DNA of 11,424 nucleotides from Actinomycetota bacterium. GTDB lineage: Bacteria > Actinomycetota > Actinomycetes > Streptosporangiales > Streptosporangiaceae. Below, piece after piece: positions 6,040-11,424 of the stretch. The first letter of the stretch is position 1. Each line of letters starts with the position of its first letter. The DNA lies in contig QGUZ01000154.1 of assembly GCA_003242605.1 (NCBI GenBank), positions 1 through 11,424 of the forward strand, read 5' to 3'. Both the position numbers and the translations under genes were made by a program. A model generated the notes under the pieces. That model ran no database searches and was not told where the DNA came from. It saw nothing but the letters and a program-made list of their open reading frames with translations.

Positions 6040-8547
6040 TTGAAGGCCGTCGTGATGGCGGGCGGTGAGGGCACGCGGCTGCGGCCCATGACCGCCAACC
6101 AGCCCAAGCCGCTGCTGCCCGTGATCAACCGTCCCATCATGGAGCACGTGCTGCGGCTGCTGCGCCGCCACGGCCTCACGGAGACCGTCGTCACCGTGCA
6201 GTTCCTCGCCGCGCTGATCCGCAACTACTTCGGCGACGGCGAGGAGCTCGGCATGGCGCTGCACTACGCCACCGAGGAGATGCCGCTCGGCACCGCCGGG
6301 AGCGTGAAGAACGCCGCCGGCCGGCTCCGCGACGACCGGTTCCTCGTCATCTCCGGGGACGCGCTCACCGACATCGATCTCACCGACATGATCCGGTTCC
6401 ACCGGGACAGCGGGGCGCTGGTCACGATCGGCCTCAAGCGCGTGCCCAACCCGCTGGAGTTCGGGATCATCATCGTCGACGAGCACGGCCGGGTGCAGCG
6501 CTTCCTGGAGAAGCCCACCTGGGGCCAGGTGTTCTCGGACACCGTCAACACCGGCATCTACGTGATGGAGCCGGAGGTGCTCGACGAGGTGGCCACCGAC
6601 CGCCCCGTCGACTGGTCCGCCGACGTCTTCCCCCGGCTGCTGGAGCGCGGCGCCCCGCTGTACGGGTACGTCGCCGACGGCTACTGGGAGGACATCGGCA
6701 CCCACGAGAGCTACCTCAAGGCCCAGGCCGACGCGCTGTCCGGCCGGGTGCGCCTGGACATCGACGGCTTCGAGCTGTCCCCCGGGGTGTGGGTGGCCGA
6801 GGGCGCCTCGGTCGACCCCGAGGCGACCCTCAAGGGCCCGCTCTACATCGGCGCCTACGCCAAGGTGGAGGCCGGGGCCGAGCTGCGCGAGTACACCGTG
6901 CTCGGCAGCAACGTCGTGGTGAAGGGCGGCGCGCTGGTGCACCGGGCGGTGATCCACGACAACGTCTACATCGGCCCGGGCGCCACCCTGCGCGGCTGCG
7001 TGATCGGCAAGAACACCGACGTGATGAGCGGCGTGCGGATCGAGGAGAGCGCGGTCGTCGGTGACGAGTGCGTGGTGGAGGCGGAGGCGTACGTCTCCTC
7101 CGGGGTGAAGATCTATCCGTTCAAGACGATCGAGGCCGGCGCGGTGGTGAACACCAGCGTGATCTGGGAGTCCCGCGGCCGGCGCAGCCTGTTCGGCCCG
7201 CGCGGCGTCTCCGGCCTGATCAACGTCGAGATCACCCCCGAGCACTGCGTCCGGCTCGCCACCGCGTACGCCTCCATGCTGAGGAAGGGCGACACGGTGG
7301 TGACCTCGCGGGACACCTCCCGGGCCGCCCGCGCCCTGAAGCGGGCGGTGATCGGCGCGCTCACCGCCGGGGCGATCAACGTGCTCGACCTGGAGGCCGC
7401 CCCGCTGCCGGTGGCGCGGTTCCACACCGCCGCCGAGAACGTCGCCGGCGGCGTGGCGCTGCGCACCACCCCCGGCGACCCGCAGAGCGTGGACATCGTG
7501 TTCCTCGACGGCAACGGGGCGGACCTGTCCCGGGCCGCCCAGCGCAAGCTCGAGCGGATCTTCTCCCGCCAGGAGTACCGGCGCGCGTTCCCCGGCGAGA
7601 TCGCCGAGCTGCGGTTCCCGCCGCGGGCGGTGGAGAAGTACGTCGACGCGCTGCTGCGCTGCGTGGACATGAGCGGGGTGCGCGAGGCCGGGATGAAGGT
7701 CGTGGTGGACTGCGCCGGCGGCACCGCCTCGCTCGTGCTGCCGGCCCTGCTCGGCCGGGTGGGCGTGGAGGTGCTCACCGTCAACAACCGGCTCGACGAC
7801 GCCGCGCCCACCGAGACCCTCGCCGAGCGGCGGCGCCACCTGCAGCGCCTCGCCGAGCTCGTCGGTTCCTCGCGGGCCGCGTTCGGGGTGCGGTTCGACC
7901 AGGTGGGGGAGCGGGTCCTGCTCGTGGACGAGATGGGCCAGCTGGTCAGCGACGAGCGGGCGCTGCTGGTCGTGCTCGACCTGGTCGCCGCCGAGCGGCG
8001 CGGCGGCACGGTCGCCCTCCCGGTGACCACCACCCGGGTCGCCGAGCAGGTGTGCCGGTTCCACGGCGTGCAGGTGCGGTGGACCTCCACCGCCCTCGAC
8101 GCGCTCACCTCGGCGGCCGCCGCCGACCCCTCGCTGATCTTCGCGGGGGACGGCCGGGGCGGCTTCATCGTCCCGGAGTTCGCCCCCACCGTGGACGGCT
8201 TCGCGGTCTTCCTGCGGCTGCTCGGCCTGGTGGCGCGGACCCGGCTGTCGCTCAGCCAGATCGACGCCCGCATCCCCGAGGCGAAGCTGCTGCGCCGTAC
8301 CGTGCCCACGCCGTGGGCGGCGAAGGGCGCGGTGATGCGCTCGGTGGTGGAGGCCGCCGAGGGCCGCCGGCTCGACACCACCGACGGGGTGCGGGTGGTG
8401 GAGGAGGACGGCAGCTGGGCCCTCGTGCTCCCCGACCCGGCCGAGGCGGTCACCCACCTGTGGGCCGAGGCCGACGACGTGGACGCCGCGCAGACCCTGC
8501 TGGAACGGTGGGCCGCGGTGGTGGAGCAGGCCGCGGGGTCGTCCTGA
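6040..8547 (+). CDS. fused mannose-1-phosphate guanylyltransferase / phosphomannomutase-like protein
   Basis: 835 residues in three parts. A nucleotidyltransferase domain (about 1-232) has MAGGEGTRLRP (6-16), PKPLLPV (22-28), ISGDALTDID (104-113) and the FLEKPT loop (155-160). A left-handed beta-helix (about 245-370) has hexapeptide repeats such as YIGAYAKV and YIGPGATL. A C-terminal phosphohexomutase-like domain (about 385-830) follows. Family reaction of the first part: mannose-1-phosphate plus GTP gives GDP-mannose, precursor for mannolipids, lipoglycans and glycoproteins. The mutase part lacks classical motifs: RTTPGDP (475-481) sits where the phosphoserine loop would be, FDQVGERV (619-626) where DGDADR would be, and GDGRGGFIVPEF (703-714) at the substrate loop, so its mutase activity is doubtful. 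Start TTG 6040 is set by GGAGGG seven bases upstream and by MKAVVMAGGEGTR being the typical N-terminus. It might use another sugar nucleotide. Confidence 0.92.
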   Translation: MKAVVMAGGEGTRLRPMTANQPKPLLPVINRPIMEHVLRLLRRHGLTETVVTVQFLAALIRNYFGDGEELGMALHYATEEMPLGTAGSVKNAAGRLRDDRFLVISGDALTDIDLTDMIRFHRDSGALVTIGLKRVPNPLEFGIIIVDEHGRVQRFLEKPTWGQVFSDTVNTGIYVMEPEVLDEVATDRPVDWSADVFPRLLERGAPLYGYVADGYWEDIGTHESYLKAQADALSGRVRLDIDGFELSPGVWVAEGASVDPEATLKGPLYIGAYAKVEAGAELREYTVLGSNVVVKGGALVHRAVIHDNVYIGPGATLRGCVIGKNTDVMSGVRIEESAVVGDECVVEAEAYVSSGVKIYPFKTIEAGAVVNTSVIWESRGRRSLFGPRGVSGLINVEITPEHCVRLATAYASMLRKGDTVVTSRDTSRAARALKRAVIGALTAGAINVLDLEAAPLPVARFHTAAENVAGGVALRTTPGDPQSVDIVFLDGNGADLSRAAQRKLERIFSRQEYRRAFPGEIAELRFPPRAVEKYVDALLRCVDMSGVREAGMKVVVDCAGGTASLVLPALLGRVGVEVLTVNNRLDDAAPTETLAERRRHLQRLAELVGSSRAAFGVRFDQVGERVLLVDEMGQLVSDERALLVVLDLVAAERRGGTVALPVTTTRVAEQVCRFHGVQVRWTSTALDALTSAAAADPSLIFAGDGRGGFIVPEFAPTVDGFAVFLRLLGLVARTRLSLSQIDARIPEAKLLRRTVPTPWAAKGAVMRSVVEAAEGRRLDTTDGVRVVEEDGSWALVLPDPAEAVTHLWAEADDVDAAQTLLERWAAVVEQAAGSS

Positions 8548-8561
8548 CCGCCGCCCCTCCC

Positions 8562-8592
8562 GGCCGGCCCTTGACCGGGGCGTTGACCGGCC
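8562..8592 (+). terminator. possible terminator after the guanylyltransferase gene
   Basis: GGCCGG (8562-8567) can pair with CCGGCC (8587-8592), with CCC (8568-8570) and GGG (8577-8579) able to pair inside. It starts 15 bases past the stop. It overlaps the TTGACCGG repeats, so it may be only a by-product of those. Confidence 0.3.
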
Positions 8593-8686
8593 GCGCTTGA
8601 CTCGCCGTACTCGACCGATGCGGAATTCGTCCGGTGAATTCGCCGGTGGACCACGCGCGGGCCGGACCGCCGGTCACCGTGACCGG
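8571..8686. promoter_or_regulatory. cluster of TGACCGG half-sites with a 17-base palindrome
   Basis: TGACCGG occurs at 8572-8578, 8584-8590 and 8680-8686 and inverted (CCGGTCA) at 8670-8676. The last two form CCGGTCAC-C-GTGACCGG (8670-8686), 8-base arms about one central base. TTGACT (8597) and TCGACC (8611) are looser copies. It looks like a binding site cluster for a dimeric regulator, or stacked -35 boxes. Confidence 0.4.
8623..8647. repeat. GAATTCG tandem repeat
   Basis: GAATTCGTCCGGT (8623-8635) is followed directly by GAATTCGCCGGT (8636-8647), differing by one missing T. It is the AT-richest short patch between the TTGACCGG copies and the palindrome. Confidence 0.5.
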
Positions 8687-8809
8687 TCAGGCGGCGCCTC
8701 TTCCGGCGAGTGGCGAAATTCACCACCCCGGTTCCCCATACTGCGCGAGCCCGCCGTGTCATAAGATCAATGAAAGTGGTGCGGATACGGACGACGGACG
8801 AGGAGCGCT

Positions 8810-9100
8810 GTGAACGCTTGGTCGCCTGCGGCGGGCGGCGCCGGAGGAGCATCGACGACCGGCGCGCTCGGCTCTCCCGCGGCCGTGCCGATCGGCGGGC
8901 GGGTCATTCCCGCGGCGCGGCGGCATGGACCGTCCGGCATCCCCGGCGGTACCTTTGGGACCGTAGCAAGGGTCGTTCCGCACTCCGTCTTGACCTTTGC
9001 GCCTCATCAGCGTAGGTTGCGGCATTCGCAGTCTGAGGAAGTCTTGAGTAGCGAAGAAGCGAGGCGCGCCCACAGCACCGTAGCCGCGACTTCGCGGTAG
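8810..9100 (+). CDS. doubtful small ORF, unrecognised
   Basis: A 96-codon frame from GTG 8810. For it: AGGAG at 8801-8805 with a 4-base spacer; a TANNNT box TAAGAT at 8762-8767, giving a start near 8774; and its TAG (9098-9100) overlaps the garA ribosome site TAGGAGG, as in coupled genes. Against it: many A/T third positions, especially in the last 35 codons, a low-complexity Gly/Ala/Pro/Arg product without recognised domains, and the garA promoter lying inside it. I recognise no family. It could be a real small protein, a remnant of lost genes, or chance. Confidence 0.2.
   Translation: MNAWSPAAGGAGGASTTGALGSPAAVPIGGRVIPAARRHGPSGIPGGTFGTVARVVPHSVLTFAPHQRRLRHSQSEEVLSSEEARRAHSTVAATSR
8990..9018 (+). 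promoter_or_regulatory. promoter of garA
   Basis: TTGACC (8990-8995), exactly 17 bases, then TAGGTT (9013-9018): a very good housekeeping sigma-type promoter. Expected start near 9025, giving a leader of about 92 bases. In the leader, CCGCG/CGCGG (9084-9088, 9093-9097) forms a small hairpin directly before the ribosome site TAGGAGG (9098-9104). Confidence 0.75.
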
Positions 9101-9116
9101 GAGGCCGAGCCGATCG

Positions 9117-9632
9117 ATGCCCAGCGTCTACTGCACGCAGTGCGGTCATGCCAACCCCGGGGATGCCCGTTTCTGTTCGAGATGCGGGTCGCCGCTCACC
9201 TTGCGCGGTGAGTCTCCCGGCGACACCACCTCGACCATCTCCCTCGCGGGCATCGAAGCGCTGGACGCGGAGGCCACCGGGCAATCGCTCATACCCGATC
9301 GGGCGGCCCTCGAGGAACTGCGGCCGGGAACCTCGCTCCTCGTCGTGCTCCGCGGCCCGAACGCCGGCAGCAGGTTCCTCCTCGACAGCGACCTCGTCAC
9401 GGCCGGACGCCACCCGGAGAGCGACATCTTCCTCGACGACGTCACCGTGTCCCGCCGGCACGCCGAGTTCTACCGGCGCGGCGGCCAGTACACCGTGCGC
9501 GACGTGGGCAGCCTCAACGGCACCTACGTCAACCGGGAGCGCATCGAGGAACATCCCCTGAAGGGCGGAGACGAGGTGCAGATCGGTAAGTTCCGCCTCG
9601 TCTTCCTCACGAGCGGACAGCAAGGGGTATAA
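9117..9632 (+). CDS. garA: GarA-type FHA-domain protein with N-terminal zinc ribbon
   Basis: 171 residues. A zinc ribbon, Cys6-x2-Cys9 ... Cys20-x2-Cys23, opens the protein. It is followed by a short linker with the threonine motif GDTTSTISL (35-43) and a C-terminal FHA domain (about 72-167) with GRH (97-99), SRRH (112-115) and GSLNGTYVN (131-139). FHA domains bind phosphothreonine. In GarA/OdhI the N-terminal ETT motif is phosphorylated by PknB/PknG-type kinases and then binds its own FHA domain, which switches off its inhibition of 2-oxoglutarate dehydrogenase and related glutamate enzymes. The DTTST motif here (Thr37/Thr38) fits that switch. Mycobacterial GarA lacks the four-Cys ribbon, so this is an extended form. 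The ribosome site AGGAGG (9099-9104) is 12 bases from the ATG. The first 35 codons use more A/T-ending codons (GGT, CAT, GAT, TGT, AGA) than the rest. Next gene starts five bases on. Confidence 0.92.
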   Translation: MPSVYCTQCGHANPGDARFCSRCGSPLTLRGESPGDTTSTISLAGIEALDAEATGQSLIPDRAALEELRPGTSLLVVLRGPNAGSRFLLDSDLVTAGRHPESDIFLDDVTVSRRHAEFYRRGGQYTVRDVGSLNGTYVNRERIEEHPLKGGDEVQIGKFRLVFLTSGQQGV

Positions 9633-9637
9633 CGCCC

Positions 9638-10318
9638 ATGGGTGAGGCGGCCGCACGGGCGTACATGAGCATCGGGGAGGTGCTCGCCCTGCTGCAGGGC
9701 GAGTTCCCCGACATCACCGTCTCCAAGATCCGGTTCCTGGAGGCCGAGGGGCTCATCGAGCCGCAGCGCACCCCGTCCGGCTACCGCAAGTTCACCCACG
9801 CCGACGTGGAGCGGCTGCGCTACATCCTCACCGCGCAGCGCGACCGCTACCTGCCGCTCCGGGTGATCAAGAACCACCTGGAGGACGCCGAGCAGGGCAC
9901 CTTCCAGTTCCAGCGGCCCCGGCCCCTGGACGACCAGCCGCCGCCGGTCCCGGTGCGGCTCACCCGCGACGAGCTGCTCCGGTCGGCGGGCATCGACGCC
10001 GACACCCTCGACGAGCTCGAGTCCTACGGCCTGCTCGCGCCGAAGGGCAGCCGGTACGACGCCGAGGCGCTGCGGATCGCGCGCGCCGCCGGGGAGCTCG
10101 CCAAGTTCGGCATCCAGCCCCGCCACCTGCGGGTGATCCGGGCCGCGGCGGACCGCCAGGTGGCCCTGATCGAGCAGGCGATCGCGCCGCTGCTGCGCCG
10201 CCGGAAACCCGGCGCGGCCGCCCAGGCCGACGAGTCCGCCCGCGAGCTCGCCGGGCTGCTGCTCGACCTGCACACGGCTTTGCTCCGTGTGGGGGTTCGA
10301 GGCGTTCTCGGAAGGTAA
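9638..10318 (+). CDS. ftsR: MerR-family regulator FtsR (Rv1828-like)
   Basis: 226 residues. The N-terminal winged helix-turn-helix of the MerR family (about 10-80) reads MSIGEVLALLQGEFPDITVS..KIRFLEAEGLI..PSGYRKF..ERLRYILTAQRDRYLPLRVIK. A Pro-rich linker (93-106) and a second helical domain (about 107-225) follow, as in the actinobacterial Rv1828/FtsR group; FtsR activates ftsZ in corynebacteria. No cysteines for metal sensing are seen. ATG 9638 has AAGGGG 10 bases upstream, inside the end of garA; an internal ATG at 9665 (MSIGEV) is an alternative start. It is co-transcribed with garA. The last 15 codons (from 10271) hold six A/T-ending codons, unlike the rest of the gene, plus a 7-pair hairpin (CACACGG/CCGTGTG, 10271-10291). 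An inverted repeat straight after the stop may be an operator for this or the next MerR protein. Confidence 0.9.
   Translation: MGEAAARAYMSIGEVLALLQGEFPDITVSKIRFLEAEGLIEPQRTPSGYRKFTHADVERLRYILTAQRDRYLPLRVIKNHLEDAEQGTFQFQRPRPLDDQPPPVPVRLTRDELLRSAGIDADTLDELESYGLLAPKGSRYDAEALRIARAAGELAKFGIQPRHLRVIRAAADRQVALIEQAIAPLLRRRKPGAAAQADESARELAGLLLDLHTALLRVGVRGVLGR
10271..10291 (+). repeat. hairpin inside the 3' end of ftsR
   Basis: CACACGG (10271-10277) and CCGTGTG (10285-10291) form a perfect 7-pair stem with a 7-base loop, within the last 16 codons of ftsR where codon use turns atypical. Could be a weak terminator or processing site between ftsR and the nuclease gene. Confidence 0.45.
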
Positions 10319-10319
10319 G

Positions 10320-10361
10320 TCAACCTTCGGGGCGCTATCGCCCCAGAGGGTGTTAGGTTGA
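10320..10361 (+). promoter_or_regulatory. operator-like inverted repeat with -10 box before the bifunctional nuclease gene
   Basis: TCAACCT (10320-10326) and AGGTTGA (10355-10361) are perfect 7-base inverted arms. Between them GGGGCG-CTAT-CGCCCC (10329-10344) forms a 6-pair hairpin. The right arm contains TAGGTT (10354-10359), a TANNNT -10 box identical to that of garA; start would be near 10366. No -35 box stands out at 17 bases, which would suit activator dependence. Alternatively the hairpin could act as terminator for ftsR. Confidence 0.5.
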
Positions 10362-10364
10362 AAT

Positions 10365-10492
10365 GCGGCGAAGGTCCGCCGCGGGAAAGGAACGCGAAGC
10401 AGGCGTGCTGAGCGAACGGGCAATGCCGCCAGCGAAGGCTTCCCGCGACGCAAGCGAGAGGTGCTGAGCGGCCAGGGAGTGTGGAGTCGCCA
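10365..10492 (+). promoter_or_regulatory. structured, repeat-bearing leader of the nuclease gene
   Basis: About 128 bases between the putative start and the GTG. GCGGCG (10365-10370) pairs with CGCCGC (10377-10382). CGCGGGAA (10380-10387) pairs with TTCCCGCG (10440-10447), enclosing about 50 bases. GCGAA recurs at 10368, 10394, 10412 and 10432, with GCGAG at 10454. GTGCTGAGCG occurs twice (10405-10414, 10461-10470). It matches no riboswitch class I can recognise. GGAG (10483-10486) is the likely ribosome site. Confidence 0.4.
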
Positions 10493-10963
10493 GTGTTGCA
10501 GATGGAGGTTGTGGGCGTTCGCGTCGAGATGCCCTCGAACCAGCCGATCGTGCTGCTGAAGGAGGCGCACGGGGATCGGTACCTGCCGATCTGGATCGGG
10601 ATGACCGAGGCGACGGCCATCGCGCTCGCCCAGGCGGAGGAGCCGCCGCCGCGGCCGCTCACCCACGACTTGTTCAAGGACGTGCTGGATGCGCTCGGCG
10701 TGCGCCTGAGCACGGTGAACATCGTGGCGCTGCGTGACGGCATCTTCTTCGCGGACTTGGTGTTCTCCAACGGCGTGGAGGTGAGCGCGCGGCCGAGCGA
10801 CTCGATCGCGCTCGCCCTGCGCACGGGGGCCACCATCTACGCGGCCGAAGAGGTCATGCGGGAGGCGGGGGTCACCATCCCCGACGACCAGGAGGACGAG
10901 GTGGAGAAGTTCCGCGAGTTCCTCGACACGGTCACCCCGGAGGACTTCGGCCGGGCCGGCTGA
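10493..10963 (+). CDS. bifunctional nuclease family protein (DUF151, Rv1829-like)
   Basis: 156 residues, a single BFN/DUF151 domain (about 4-130): EVVGVRVEMPSNQPIVLL, GDRYLPIWIGMTEATAIALA, RPLTHDLFKDVLDALG, VSARPSDSIALALRTGATIY, then an acidic tail with DEVEKFREFLDTVTPEDF. Family members have been linked to DNase/RNase activity in plants, while the bacterial role is unclear. No UVR motif follows the domain, unlike some bacterial relatives. Several starts are possible: GTG 10481, GTG 10493, TTG 10496, ATG 10502. I chose 10493, six bases after GGAG (10483-10486); the start of family similarity (MEVVGVRVE) is just inside. It has its own probable promoter and leader, and a terminator hairpin starts four bases after the stop. 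Confidence 0.9.
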   Translation: MLQMEVVGVRVEMPSNQPIVLLKEAHGDRYLPIWIGMTEATAIALAQAEEPPPRPLTHDLFKDVLDALGVRLSTVNIVALRDGIFFADLVFSNGVEVSARPSDSIALALRTGATIYAAEEVMREAGVTIPDDQEDEVEKFREFLDTVTPEDFGRAG

Positions 10964-10966
10964 GGC

Positions 10967-10989
10967 CGGACGGTACGGCCCGCCGTCCG
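10967..10989 (+). terminator. terminator hairpin after the nuclease gene
   Basis: CGGACGG (10967-10973) and CCGTCCG (10983-10989) form a 7-pair stem with a 9-base loop, beginning four bases after the stop. An overlapping CCCGC/GCGGG pairing is an alternative. No T-run. Confidence 0.5.
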
Positions 10990-11181
10990 CGGGCGGCGAG
11001 CCGTCGCGAGATCCCGGCGTGCCCCGCGAGGGGCGGCCGGGTGACGGCGTGGCGCGGGGTTGCGGCATGCCCGCCGGCGTGCCCGGCGATCGGCCGCGGC
11101 TCGGGGGAATCACCGCGAACGCCACCCGGATGGATGGCTCATTTCGGGTATTTACGCTTCACGACGCGCCGAGCGGGATCG

Positions 11182-11210
11182 TTGACTGCGGATGGTCGCG
11201 GTCCTACGGT
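11182..11210 (+). promoter_or_regulatory. promoter of the second MerR gene
   Basis: TTGACT (11182-11187), exactly 17 bases, then TACGGT (11205-11210). Both boxes fit the housekeeping consensus seen at garA. Expected start near 11217, leader about 68 bases. Confidence 0.7.
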
Positions 11211-11220
11211 GCATGTGAAA

Positions 11221-11259
11221 CCACGGTTGTCGCGCACGAACCCCCAGATCAGACCGTGG
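11221..11259 (+). repeat. inverted repeat in the leader of the second MerR gene
   Basis: CCACGGT (11221-11227) and ACCGTGG (11253-11259), perfect 7-base arms with 25 bases between, just past the expected transcript start. The left arm shares ACGGT with the -10 box. Could be an operator for autoregulation or an RNA stem. Confidence 0.4.
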
Positions 11260-11284
11260 GATTGAGAGAAAGCCGGAGGTCCGC

Positions 11285-11424
11285 GTGGCGGTCAGCAGCG
11301 GCGAGAACAAGACGGCCGGCCGGCCCGATCCGGCGCAGCGCGAATCGGCGCGGGAGCGCGCGGGCGAGCAGGGTCTGCTGTTCGACGAGCGGCCCTCGGC
11401 GCTGCCCGAAGACATGGGCTACCG
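11285..11424 (+). CDS. MerR-family regulator (Rv1830-like), N-terminal part only, cut by window end
   Basis: The GTG at 11285 has GGAGG (11275-11279) five bases upstream. Only about 46 residues are visible: a polar, charged N-terminal extension rich in Glu, Arg and Ala, then GEQGLLFDERPSALPEDMGYR. The GQQGLF-like segment and the MGYRG-like start of the domain are what I expect just before the helix-turn-helix of the second MerR protein in this neighbourhood (Rv1830 in M. tuberculosis). The DNA-binding domain itself lies beyond the window, so the call rests mainly on synteny and this short similarity. Confidence 0.7.
   Translation, partial: MAVSSGENKTAGRPDPAQRESARERAGEQGLLFDERPSALPEDMGY

Larger units (their letters stand above)
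8548..9116. other. 569-base region between the guanylyltransferase gene and garA
   Basis: Contains no confident gene. It holds TTGACCGG-type repeats and a palindrome (8571-8686), a GAATTCG tandem repeat (8623-8647), a weak small open frame with a good ribosome site (8810-9100), and the garA promoter (8990-9018) with its leader. In mycobacteria the matching place, between pgsA2 and garA, holds two DUF881 genes, a small basic protein gene and gcvH; none is recognisable here. Confidence 0.7.
10964..11284. other. 321-base intergenic region before the second MerR gene
   Basis: Holds the terminator hairpin (10967-10989), about 160 bases in which I see no gene or clear signal, an AT-richer patch near 11140-11160, a good promoter (11182-11210), and a leader with an inverted repeat (11221-11259). 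Confidence 0.6.

Noticed and set aside
5959..8457. 832-codon minus strand frame opposite the guanylyltransferase gene
   Set aside because: Shadow frame typical of high GC; composition is His/Gly/Ala/Arg-rich without domains, while the opposite frame has GAGGEGTR-type and beta-helix motifs.
10365..10480. Known riboswitch (glycine, cyclic-di-GMP, cyclic-di-AMP) in the nuclease leader
   Set aside because: Scattered words look similar, such as GACGCAAGC, but the ordered consensus of none of these classes could be matched by eye.
9524..11125. 533-codon minus strand frame across garA, ftsR and the nuclease gene
   Set aside because: Covers three recognised genes and two intergenic regions; no domain visible.

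Overview
The window is very GC-rich chromosomal DNA with third codon positions almost always G or C, GTG/TTG starts, and -10 boxes of the TANNNT type. This is an actinobacterium. The gene order in the right half (pgsA2-like, garA, MerR/ftsR, bifunctional nuclease, second MerR) matches the conserved Rv1822-Rv1830 neighbourhood of mycobacteria. The style would fit Streptosporangiales or a related thermophilic or filamentous order, but that placement is inference.

Left half (1-5200), a patchwork of single genes in mixed orientation: a FluG/COG2159-type amidohydrolase-fold protein (162-1322, +); convergent to it, FAD-dependent thymidylate synthase thyX (1402-2145, -) and, upstream of that on the same strand, a flavohemoglobin (2268-3377, -). 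After a 516-base divergent intergenic region with repeats and strong hairpins comes a PuuD-type class I glutamine amidotransferase homologue (3894-4577, +), convergent with a PmtA-like methyltransferase (4591-5193, -). The amidohydrolase-like protein lacks three expected metal ligands, and the PuuD-like protein has Asp instead of the nucleophilic Cys. Both look like catalytically altered members of families linked to gamma-glutamyl-amine/glutamine metabolism.

Right half (5400-11424), all on +: a CDP-alcohol phosphatidyltransferase and a fused mannose-1-phosphate guanylyltransferase/phosphomannomutase-like protein form a tight two-gene operon (4-base gap) that joins phospholipid headgroup and nucleotide-sugar metabolism. 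A 569-base gap follows, at the place where relatives carry two DUF881 genes, a small basic protein gene and gcvH. It holds repeats, a palindrome, a weak small ORF and a good garA promoter. Then come the zinc-ribbon/FHA protein GarA, the MerR regulator FtsR (5-base gap), a structured leader, the bifunctional nuclease, a terminator hairpin, a clear promoter, and the start of a second MerR-family regulator cut by the window end.

The most interesting material is the two probable pseudoenzymes, the apparently leaderless divergent promoter pair at 5193/5406, the repeat-rich leader before the bifunctional nuclease gene (10320-10492), and the operator-like cluster at 8571-8690. No tRNA, rRNA, CRISPR array or insertion sequence was seen.
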